The notes beneath the pieces were generated by a model. The model did not search any database. It saw only the letters and a list, made by a program, of their open reading frames with translations, and was not told the DNA's origin. Position numbers and translations under genes: made by a program. 64,000 bases of DNA, taken from contig CM060732.1 in NCBI GenBank assembly GCA_030704615.1, positions 81,431,171-81,495,170 on the forward strand, written 5' to 3'. This stretch comes from Takakia lepidozioides. Its lineage: Eukaryota > Streptophyta > Takakiopsida > Takakiales > Takakiaceae. Below, piece by piece: positions 34,961-46,600 of this stretch (position 1 is its first letter; the number at the start of each line of letters is the position of its first letter).

Positions 34961-37528
34961 CACAAACTTAAGATCGTTACAATACCACCTTGGCCTCGCC
35001 GACCACCATCGACCAAGTAGATCCCCGAATTCCACATCTTCACTTGATTGATAGTCTCCCAGTCGGTATATCCGCTCCAAAGCCAAATGAGCTCATTACT
35101 GCAAGTTGATTCTGGAGCAGATGCCCTTAGGATATCACACGTCACAAGGCATGACGAGGTTGCAGGGTCAGGTCAACGAAGCTTAAACGGTGGTGAAAGA
35201 AGTGTACTTGACTCAACCTTTCAGTGGTCATGAGCAAGCCTAGCTAGCTGTGACACAAGGAGGAGGAAAATATAGTAGTTGGAATCACAAGTTTCAGACG
35301 GAGTGCCTCTTTTGGAGTTCAGGGGGATGTGGTACAAGGAGGTTCATATGTTTCCCAGCATTTATGCAATCAGCTCAAAGCAATGTGCAGTGTCCTTTTG
35401 GCTTCTAGATAAACAAATGCTCTTACTGCTGTATTGTGGTAAATGGAGCAGCTGGCAGAACATGTAGAACCCTACGCCTCGCGTGATAGCTGATGTGTAC
35501 CAATACTCTTACTCTTGCGTAGCTCTTAGATCATGGAGACGAAGAAGGGGCACATGGTCCACAACAATGCTCAACCGAAAAGGAGCCCATCCAACCTTTT
35601 GGGAAGTTGCCTGAAAAGCATTATTATCCTTTCCGCATGTCTTTCAGTCTCCTTCTGCACTACAGATTTCCTGCTGTTTCATTCTCAATTATCAGTAGTT
35701 CTGTAGGACTCTATCGCTCGGGGACAATTTCCAATTACGATAATGTTTGACACATCCACGGGTGCAGCATTTTACTTTGTTTTTCATTCGCTGATACGCC
35801 AAAGTGTGTAACAAGGGTATGCAGGATTCACGCTTGAGCAGAGCCACCTCGCAAGAATAATGTTCGGATCCACATGTGCAAAGGAATTTTATGTTGTGGC
35901 GGAATGCTGAAGCAAGACTGTCCTATCATTTTATGTCTACTGATGTGCTCCATAAGAAGACTCCTTAGTGAAGAAAGTCAATTTGTAATACCCATTTTGA
36001 TAGAAGGGCCCTCTTTTGTTGCTTTGAGCTACTTCAACTCTGCTACGTTGCAAACAAGTAACCTGTAAGAGTTAGTGGGGGAATTGTCATCACACACTCT
36101 GTTCCCAATGTCATTTTGAAGTGATCTCTGCTCACACCTGTTTATTCTTTCAAATGTGATGATTCAGTCTGTTGCTGTTGATGTTTGTGGATTCTCTGCT
36201 CAATTTAGTGAAGTAGGTGGTATCACCAAGGTTTTGACTACAGTTTTTCAAATGGAGTGTTGTCTGTGTGCCTGTTGGTTGGAAAGTGCAAAAATTTGAG
36301 GGTAATTTAAGGTAGTCACATCACATCAGAGAGATTATGAAACATGTCTCCACAGAGGTTATTGAGGAGCCAATGAGTCAGTACCATACCACCCTCTCAC
36401 TAACATGTAGGTCTTTCTCATCCCATGAGAAAGTTTAGCAGAGTATGGCCTTAGTCAGCTGCTTCTGGTGGAATCATTAGTGGATGGTCAGCGATGGAAT
36501 CATCTTTGCATACGAGAAGATCAAGCTGGTTACCCACTATCCCTCTGGGAAGGTTCTGCACTCTAAACAGCTGTTGGTGGAATGCAGAAGTAATCACAAG
36601 AGGTTATTATTTGCTTAAATTTGTATGGGTGCTTTACTGACTCCGATTTTCTCCATGGCACCGCCTTGTCAGTGTAACATCAGGGTTGAAACTGGCAGTG
36701 AAATCTACTGTCACATAGATGCAGTGATGGTAGGGGACTTCAAAGTTTCATGTTTCAATTGTTGTTTGACCTCTTGCATAAGTGGTGGAAGGGTGGAGTC
36801 CTTACTAAGACCCACAGGGAAAATTTGTCACAAGGGAAACATCCCTTCCCAGTATGCAGGAACTACACCAAGGCCCTATTGTCAGATTGTTACTTCATAT
36901 TGGCAGAAGACAGTACCAATTACTTCCTTCAAAAGGCCAAGAACCAAGAGGGAGTTGAACCCACTGGCATGCCCAGCCACAAGTGGCTTGCATGTGGTCC
37001 AAAGTTGGGAAAAAACTGCAAGTGCTTAGCTGGGCAAAACACTTTCCCCCCTTTTTGTTGTGACCACCATTCAGAATGCACAATACATGTATACACTGCA
37101 ATGCAATGCAAATGCTCCCCATGAAGGACTGACATGCTTGCAAATGCAGGACTGACTGACAGACATGGAGTGACTGACCAACTTGCAAAGTCCTGCTGAA
37201 GCCAAGCCTGCGGCTGCCTCGACGTTGGGGATTAATTTAAACGTGCAAAGCATGTCCAGCAACTAAAACCCTCATTTACAAAAACCTTTGCAATCTTGTA
37301 ATCAGACAATTTTCCGGTTCACACATTTCTGTCAAAAAGATTTCAAATTCCTCTTTGAAACATATTTTGCTTCTCCACTTCTACAGTGGACCTGCTGAAT
37401 CTCAAGTTTCCCAGTCCTCACAGGATTTATGCAACTGTCTTCATCCAAAATTGACACAGCTACGACTGCACTTTGGAGAGGTGTTACACGCATCCTCTCC
37501 CTCTCTCTCTCTCTCTCTCACAGTCAAT
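34961..37528. other. Stretch without a supported gene
   Basis: Short open frames only, none with a recognisable domain. A (CT)n run lies at about 37499-37520. Confidence 0.45.
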
Positions 37529-38047
37529 TTAAAATTGCAACTTCTTCTTATGGTGCCTCTCTTTCTTAAGGCGTCCTTGGCTCTTCCCTCTCTTCTTAAT
37601 GCCTCCCCTTGCCTTCAACAGTCTCCCTGTCACTGCACTTGAGACAGCCGTGCTCTCATCAATAGACATGGCGGTGACTCCAGTTCGTCCTCGAGTCTGT
37701 TCCTCCATCCCTGCACTCACGTGTTACCCCAACAGTTCAGACAAAGCTGAAAAAACACACTCATGAGACGTTGAGAGATAATTGCACCAACGCCTACCTA
37801 TCCAGACACAAAACGTGCAACGAGATTGAGTCATCGTAGAGAGAGAGGTAGAGAAAGAGGAGAGGGAAAACATACCTATTTCTTCAGGGTTGGAGCGACT
37901 CGTTTGAAGCTCGACCTTGGGGGCAGCCGCGGCCGCTTCCTGAGCAGCATACTTGGCAATGTCCTTGTGATCGTAGTGAGGCACCACCAGCTCCCTCTTG
38001 AGCGTCCTCAATCTCTTCTTCCTCTTGGACCTTATCGACTTGCCCAT
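37529..38047 (-). CDS. Small basic nuclear/nucleolar-type protein, two exons (LLP-homologue-like)
   Basis: Exon 1 is 38047-37876 and exon 2 is 37710-37529. The donor G|GTATG and acceptor GTGCAG|GG join in phase 1, giving 354 nt and 117 residues. The protein starts MGKSIRSKRKKRLRTLKREL, continues with an Ala-rich segment (KYAAQEAAAAAPK) and ends in a very basic tail (GRLKKERHHKKKLQF). Plant proteins with this layout are, from memory, related to the animal LLP homologue, a nucleolar protein linked to ribosome biogenesis. The basic ends fit nuclear or nucleolar location and RNA binding. Family naming is tentative; the gene structure is well supported. Confidence 0.78.
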
Positions 38048-38624
38048 CTCGCACTCTCTCCCTCACAACCTGAAGCTTTCCTCTCTGCTATTTGAGGGAC
38101 CTTACACAGCAGAACTAGGGTTACGAGACAACCCAGCCTTACGGGGGTTTCCCCGAAACAAGGTAAAAATGTGGTTAAAATCAGGGGTACTAGCTCATTC
38201 TGCCCTAAGTTTTGTAGACTGTAGTTATTGTGCAGAATAGGCGGGGGAAAGGTAACTGCCGATTTGGCAGCATGCAGAATCGGCTGACACCGTATATACA
38301 CATATTTCATCGTATTCAGACTTACAGTTGAGTGATATTCTTCAATAATGTTTAGAATGAGAGAAGAATTATGTACTTTCTGAAAGGCTCCTAATTACAC
38401 GACAAAATAGTAGGATTTGAACTTCGAACCAAGGAATGGTATATACCGGTATACAATAAGTGAAACCCTTTTTACCCTAGTTTTGCAAAAAAGGGTTTGG
38501 AAAATTAGGGGTTCAGATGTAAATTCTTTTAATTGGCCCACCCCTGGACATTTGAAACGGTTTTCATTACCGTTGTCTTCAGCCGGTCTTCTCTATTTTT
38601 TGGTAACAACATCAATATATGATT
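38048..38624. other. Upstream region of the basic-protein gene
   Basis: No gene seen. A CT-rich 5' leader lies directly before the ATG on the minus strand (38048-38095). Confidence 0.4.
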
Positions 38625-41600
38625 TATGACGATTTGTTTGTTTTGTTTTGTTTTGTTTTGTCACGTTGAGATGTCCCGAACCGCAAGGCCCCAACACTGG
38701 TGCTTGGTACCGTTGGAAAGCCCTCGACGAGGAGGGGTGCCCGGGCTTGGTCTCAGGATGTTTGGACATGTGGTGTGGGAGATGTGGAATTCCAAGTGCA
38801 TTTGGTCGCTGGAAAATCACAAAAAATAGCAAAAATGGCAAAGTGGGCATTCCTGGACAATGGTTGGAGCCTCGACGGAAGAGATATCAAGGAAAAGGTC
38901 TCTGGTTCAAATCTGGTTGTAGGCTCCGTGGAAAAAAAACTGATTAGATTTGAATGACTTAGATGACATTGGACATTTGGGCCAACGGCACAGGCTATCC
39001 TAGGGCCTAGAGGTTGCACTTGGGCCTCGACATAGGAGACGCACTTGGATACATAGGAAATTGCACTACATACATAGGAGATTGAACTTGGGCTTAGATG
39101 ACGGTGGACAATTGGGGCTCTACATGGGAGATGCACTTGGATACATGAATAGAAGATTGCGCTTGGATACATAGGAAATTACACTTGGTCTTAGATTTCA
39201 ATTCTTCATATATTGGGCAAACGGCATAGGCTACACTAGAGGTCGCATTTGGGCCTCGACATAGGAGACGCACGGGGATACATAGAAGATCTTACACGTA
39301 GGCTTTGGACACTTGGGCCAACGGCATAGGCTACCCTAGAGGTTGCATTTGGGCCTCGACATAGGAAACGCAGTTGGATACATAGGGGATTGCACTTGGA
39401 CTTAGATGACACTGGACACTTGGGCCAACGGCACAGGCTACCCTAGTCAATATATGAAGCGAGACGTTTGTTTGTTTGTTTGTTTTGTTTTGTTTTGTTT
39501 TGTAGCATTGAGATGTCCCAAACCGCGAGGGTCCGGCGCTAGTGCTTGGTACCGTTGGAAAGCCCTCGACGAGGAGGGGTGCACCGGCTTGGTCTCATGA
39601 CTTTTGGACATGGGGTGTGGGAGATGTGGAATTCCAAGTACTTTTGGTCGCTGGAAATTCACAAAAAATAGCAAAAATGGCAAAGTGGGCATTCCAATGG
39701 TGGGAGCCTCGACGGGAGAGATATCAGGGGAAAGGTCTCCGGTTCAAATTTGGTCGTAGGCTCTATGGAAAAAAAATGATGAGATACGGCTAACATGAAC
39801 TTCAAGTACTTTTGGTCGTTGGACAATGATTGGAGCCGCGAGATGAGAGATATCAAGGAAAAGGTCTCCGGTTCAAATCAGGTCGTAGATTCCATAGAAA
39901 AAAAATGATTAGACTTGGATGACATAGATGACATTGGACACTTGGGCCAACGGCACAGGCTACCCTAGGGCCTAGAGGTTGCACTTGGGCCTCAACATAG
40001 GAGACGTACTTGCATAAACAGGAAATTGCACTAGATACATAGGAGATTGGACTTGGGCTTAGATGTACGTGGGAGATGCACTTGGATACATGAATAGAAG
40101 ATTGCACTTGGGCTTAGATGGGCCTCGACATAGGAGACGCACTTGGAAACATAGGAAATTACACTTGGACTTAAATTTCAATTCTTCACATATGGGCCAA
40201 CGACATAGGCTACACTAAAGGTCGCACTTGGGCCTCGACATAGGAGACATAGAAGATCTTACACTTGGGCTTAGATGACAGTAGACACTTGGGCCAACGG
40301 CACATGCTACCCTAGAGGTCGCTTTTGGACCTCGACATAGGAGCCGCAGTGGGATACATAGAAGATCTTACACTTGGGCCTAGATGACAGTGGACACTTG
40401 GCCCAACGGCACAAGCTACCCTAGAGGTCGCATTTGGGCATCGACATAGGAGATGCACTTGGATACATAGTGGACCTGGACTTAGATGACACTTGGGCCA
40501 ACGACACATGCTACCCTAGTCAATATAGGAATTAAGACGATTTGTTTGTTTTGTTTTGTTTTGTTTTGTCACGTTGAGATGTCCCAAACTGCAAGGCCCC
40601 AGCCCTGGTGCTTGGTACCGTTGGAAAGCCCTCGATGAGGAGGGGTGCACGGGCTCGGTCTCACGAATTTTAGACCTGCGGTTTGGGAGATACTGAATTC
40701 CAAGTACTTTTGGTCACTGGAAAATCACAAAAAATAGAAAAAATGACAAAGTGGGCATTCCTGGGACAATGGTTGGAGCCTCGATGGGAGAGATATCAAG
40801 GGAAAGGTCTCCACTTCAAATCTGGTCGTAGGCTCTTTGAAAATAAAGAAATGATTAGATATGGGATTGCAAGTTGGATACTTGGGATTGTACATAGGAG
40901 ATGCATTTGGATACATGAATAGAAGATTGCACTTGGGCTTAGATTTCAATTCTTCACACATGGGCCAACGACATAGGCTACACTAGAGGTCACACTTGGG
41001 CCTCGACATAGGAGACCCACTCGGATACATAAGAAATTGGGCTTAGATTTCAATTCTTAACACATGGGCCAATGGAGCAAACTACCCTAGGGCTAGATCT
41101 CCCAAACCGGAGGGTCGCTAGATACATAGGGGATACATCCCGTACGGGCTATCTTAGAGGTTGCACTTGGGCCTCGACATAGGAACGCACTGGGATACAT
41201 AGAAGATCTTACACTTGGACTTAGATGATACTTGACACTTGGGCCCATGACACATGCTACCCTAGAGGTCAAATTTGGGCCTCGACATAGGAGACGCACT
41301 TGGATACAGAGAGGATTGCACTTGGACTTAGATGACATTGGACACTTGGGCCAACGGCACAGGCTACCCTAGTCAATATATGAAGCGAGACGTTTATTTT
41401 GTTTTGTTTTGTCACGTTGAGATGTCCCAATCTGCAAGGCCCCAGCCCCGGTGCTTGGTACCGTTGGAAAGCCCTCAACGAGGAGGGGTGTAGGGGCTTG
41501 GTCTCATGATTTTTGGACTTGCGGTGTGGGAGATCTCCCACACCGCAAGTACTTTTGGTCGCTGGAAATTCACAAAAAATAGCAAAAATGGCGAAGTGGG

Positions 41601-43340
41601 CATTCATGGGACAATGGTTGGAGCATCGACAGGAGAGATATCAAGGGAAAGGTCTCCGGTTCAAATCTGGTCGTAGGCTATGTCGAAAAAAAATGATTAG
41701 ATATGGCTTGCTTCATATATTGATGCACTTGGACTTAGATGACATTGGACAGTTGGGCCAACGGCATAGGCTACCCAGAAATTCGGGAAAAAGTAGCAAA
41801 GTGGGCTTTTCTGGACAATGATTGGAGCCTCCACATGACATATATCAATAATCATTGGATATATTACCACTCAATAAATTCATGAAAAACTTAAATTGGG
41901 CCTTAACATGGGAGACGAACTTGGAGACATAGGAGATTGCACTTGGGCTTAGATGACACTAGACACTTGGGCCTCTATAGAGAGATACACTTGGATACAT
42001 GAATAGAAGATTGCACTTGGGCTTAAATGGGCCTCAACATAGGAGACGCACTTGCATACATAGGAAAATGCACTTGGTCTTAGGTTTCAATTCTTCACAC
42101 ATAGGCCAAAGGCGTAGGCTACACGAGAGGTCACACTTGGGCCTCAACATAGGAGACGCACTAGGATAGATAGGAAATTTGTACTTGGTCTTAGATTTCA
42201 ATTCTTCACACACATGGGCCAAAGGCACATGCTACCATAGAGGTTGCACTTGGGCCTTGACATAGAGGACGCGCTGGGATCTTACACTTGGGCTTAGATG
42301 ACAGGAGACACTTGGGCCAACGGCACAGGCTACCCTAGAGGTTGCATTTGGGCCTCGACATAGGAGACACACTTTGATACATAGGGGATTGCAGTTGGAC
42401 TTAGATGACACTGGACACTTGGGCCAACGACACATGCTACCCTAGTCAATATATGAAGGAGACGTTTGTTTTGTTTTGTAGATTTGAGATGTCCCAAACC
42501 GCAAGGCCCCAACGCTGGTGCTTGGTCCAGTTGGAAAGCCCTCGACGAGGAGGGGTGCACGGGCTTGGTCTCATGATTTTTGGACCAGCTGTGTGGGAGA
42601 TGTGGAATTTCAAGTACTTTGGGTAGCTGGAAATTCACGAAAAATTGCAAAGTGGGCATTCCTGGGACAATGGTTGGAGCCTCGACAAGAAAGAGATAAA
42701 GGGAAAGGTCTCCGGTTCAAATCAGGTCGTAGGTTCTGTGGGAAAAAAATGATAAGACTTGGATGACTTAGATGACATTGGACACTTGGGCCAACCGCAT
42801 AGGCCACCCTGGAGGTCATACTTGGGCCTAGACATAGGAGACGCACTCGAATGCATAGGAGATTGCACTTGGGCTTACATGACCCTCGTGAAAAGAAATG
42901 CATTTGGACTTATATGACATAGGAGATTGCACATTGGGCTTAGATGGGCCTCGACATAGGAGACACACATGGGGAGACGCCCATCCTTGGATATATAGGA
43001 GATTGCACTTGGATGACATTGGACACTTGGGCCTCTACATAGGAGATGCACTTAGATACATTAATAGAAGATTGCACTTGGGCGATTTCAGATTTTCACA
43101 CATGGGCCAACGGCATAGGCTACACTAGAGGTCGCACTTGGGCCTCCGACTTAGGAGATGCACTCCATACATAAGAAATTGCACTTGGTCTTAGATTTCA
43201 ATTCTTCACACATGGGCCAAACACATAGGCTACCCTAGAGGTCACATTTGGGCCTCAGAGACGCACTTGGATGCATAGGGGATTGCACTTGGGTTTAGAT
43301 GACACTTGACACTTGGGCCAACAGCATAGGCTACCCTAGT
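38625..43340. repeat. Complex tandem repeat (satellite-like), five cores with alternating spacing
   Basis: Five copies of a core of about 290 bp each follow a (TTTTG)n run and contain GAGATGTCCC, GGTACCGTTGGAAAGCCCTC, TGGTCGCTGGAAATTCAC and AGATATCAAGGGAAAGGTCT. Counting GAGATGTCCC, they start at 38668, 39510, 40576, 41419 and 42486. The distances are 842, 1066, 843 and 1067. The cores are joined by many copies of a roughly 100 bp subrepeat built from CACTTGGGCCTCGACATAGG, AGATTGCACTTGGGCTTAGA and GGCCAACGGCACAGGCTACC. The array ends cleanly near CTACCCTAGT at 43340. Open frames in it are by-products. Confidence 0.92.
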
Positions 43341-43612
43341 AAGACTAAACATTCCATGCAAGGCATTTTATCAATATAGAGTTAGTTGAGTGCTTCTTTG
43401 CAACAATCTGATCGTTGTCCTTGAAAGAGCAGTTCTCGAATGATATTGCATAAACAAGATTACGTAAATGGCATAAATTGTCAGTGAATGGCATAAATTG
43501 TGAGTGGTTCGATGCATGTTTCTACATTAAACAAATCTTGGCACATCATATTTTCTCTTGGAGATGTGCTCCTTCACACAGCTGCTTTGATGTGAACAGG
43601 AGGAAGAAACGG

Positions 43613-46600
43613 TCAAAGGAAGTCCATCTTGACGTCCATGACATCCAGCTGCAAAATATTGGCTTCACAACCCAATATAGATCCGACACTGCACACATCA
43701 ACCAACACTTTTCACTTTCTCAGCTCGTGTGTCAAATTACCTCTTGTACATGTGACTTACATGCCCCTACATATTACCAGAATCAATAGATTTGGTGCCA
43801 GCTTACTTTGGAAAAGTGCGCCCAAGATCACCATGCACGAACTCCTTGATATATGTTCCTGCCTGCAATTGCCAACCAATGCTCGTCAACGGTTCCTTGT
43901 TGCTTATTGGGTATAGATTTCTTACGGGCCTAGTCCTTTGTAGAATCCTCAGCCTCCTGCAGCGGCTACTGGATAACCCACCATTGCCAAACAAGAGTAC
44001 TGTTACTTCGGTGAGGTGGTAAATGACTTGAGGCTTGCCTTGACATTCCAATGGACAGGGTGATGGTCATTCAATACCACCGAGGAAATGAACTGAAATG
44101 AAATAAACTTTGTAACGGCCACAGAAAGCTCGAAGAGTCATGAACTATTATCATGCCAGACATTGATGTACAATGAGTGTGTAACCCCTCTGGGATACAC
44201 ACCTTGACAACACCAGTGGGTTCTCAGCTCACCAGGGTCTAGGTGAAATTTCAATAATGCTCATGTACAGCTAAAAGAAAATTGTTCAAGGGAATTGAAA
44301 TATACTCATTGACCATTCCCAGTGAACATGGGCAATGACATAAACTCCCCAATGGATACTACCAGCCTTGTGGCCACTGGATGTTATGAAGTTTTTTTTT
44401 TCTTTCCTTCGGAAGGGGTGGAAATCATGTCCAAACAGGATCACAACAGACTCACCAGAAGAGAGCTTATGGAACTTCATGTCAGGCAAACACAGAAGCC
44501 GGCCACTCTAACAACTCCATTTCTACGGAGACATTCTTAGTTCTCCGTGATGATAGAACCTTGTGGCCTAATTACTTATTTGCACCTTTATCTCCCTCTC
44601 TTTTTAGGGCCTAGGGGCGATTCAGGGTGGGCTCCTACAATTTAAGGGTAGAGACTGGTAGGTGGGAAAACTTGCAGCAAGAAGACCGCCTATGCCCAGC
44701 ATGCACTGATGTATCAAAACTGAAGTACACTTCTTCTTTTACTGTCCTCTTTAGTATGAGATACGTGGGAGATTCCACTCTGTTCCGTGAAACCCAATCT
44801 CTCACAGAAGTCTTCCATTATGAGGATCAGAAATACTTTGCGACTTATCTGCACGAAGCTTTGACCCTTGGGCAATTCCTTCAGCAGTGGTTGCTTTTGG
44901 GCTGCTTATGGCTTCACCCGGTCTTCTATTTTCTTTCTTGTTTCTTGTTTCCTTCTGTCCCATAAGCTCTTTGAGCTTTCTGCGGACGTTATGAACTTCC
45001 ATTTCATTTCAGTTCTATCCCTCTCTGGCTCTAAAATCAGCTTTCAGGATGCCACAGATGAGGCATGCACAAGAAAAGTGGGTACCTGAGTGCAGAGAAA
45101 CAAGAGGAAATAGTGTTGGCTTCCCTGAATCTCCTCACACCTCATCCTGCAATGGAATATTAACCAGAAGCACATTAGTATTGAAGTAACATTATTCATG
45201 ATAGACCTTGCAGGACATGCAATGGGGTGACAACCTCATACTGATGTATCAAACTATCCTATTCATGACCAAACCCAACAAGAGATTTCCTCTTCCTTGT
45301 CCAAAATTTTTACTAGTGTGAATCCAGAGAAATATTCAGGACAATACCTCGTATGCTTCATAGAATACCACAGCAAGGAGAAGGAATGTCCTGAGTGGAG
45401 TTTGCAATGGCCTTATGGCACAGACTATGCATCTGGTCACATGCAAGGTAAGAAGGGCGAAGGGTGCAAGAGGTGAAAGGCCCCCAAAGGGAAAGGAATG
45501 AGAGAGAATCTTTCAAAAGAAAACAAAAAGAGGGAAAGAAACAAATCTAGAAACCCACAGCAAGCTTGAATGAGCGTATGAGAGCAGACGGGAGTGTGGC
45601 CTTGTCATATATGCCATGGCCAGTTTGAGTGGTGAAGAACAAGAAAGGATGATGAGGGAGAAGTAAAAGGGAGAGAAAATACCAATGGATTGTCCGTGGT
45701 CGTATAAGAGGGCTCCGACGGTGCAAGACCCTAATAGGTGTCTTTTGCTGTATTTCCTGTGTCCCACCATCAGTTTTACAAATTTTCAAATAATGCCATA
45801 ATGCAGGGACTCCATAAAAGTCACGATACAATAAATGAGGAGGGTTGATAATGAGGCCAGACTTTAGCAAATACAACGTTGAAGGGATTCATCCCCAGAA
45901 AAAGTGCCCCACAGGAGTGAAGAAACTTCACCAGTTCTTTCAAGCTTGATAAGCTTTCAAAGTCGGCTTTGGTCACCTGGCGTGATAGCCACACCACTGC
46001 CGCATACTCCTTCTGTTCCAATCAACCACTTTAGACGGTTCCTTAGTGATAGATTCCATAGTTCGATTGGTTGCCGGGTTCATAGTGTTGATTTTAAGGG
46101 GTGGCTATGATATTATGAAGGAAATTGTGATGTTGAATAAGCACTGCTGGGGAAACCTTAACAAAGTGACAATTGTGGCTGTAAGAAGAACACGATTGAG
46201 AAGACAGACCTGCTTCTCAGCTTCTCCTTCCCTCATAATGGCACATGCCTCAATGCCCACCTGTCGAAGCTCCCTAACTTTGACCTGCTCTGCCCTCGAC
46301 AACATGGCATATCCACCACCCATTAAGAGCAACCCTCTTCTTTGAGCCCTTGAAAGCAAAAGCTCTGGGTTAATGAGCACATACCACAGGATTAGAATTT
46401 TGAGCTCCTACACAGATAGAACGTAAATATAACAGAACCAGTCCTATCTAAGCCCATGCCTTTCAAGTGGCTGATGACCTTCGACTTCGTCAAAGGCCTC
46501 ACCCAGCAGCAAAGGGTGCTAGATAATGTCCATCAAATGATAACTTAACATCAAAGCTCAAAAAGACTCTTGACTGAACTATATCAAGGTATGTGGCATT

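Noticed and set aside
38880-38915. tRNA B-box-like GGTTCAAATCTGG in the satellite core, suggesting a SINE
   Set aside because: No A box lies at the usual 30-40 bases upstream. The candidate A-like sequence is about 200 bases away and mismatched, so polymerase III promoter structure is not supported.
38625-43340. CRISPR-like or gene-family interpretation of the repeated open frames
   Set aside because: Repeat units are hundreds of bases long, variable and in a plant genome. The open frames are broken differently in each unit, so this is satellite-type DNA.
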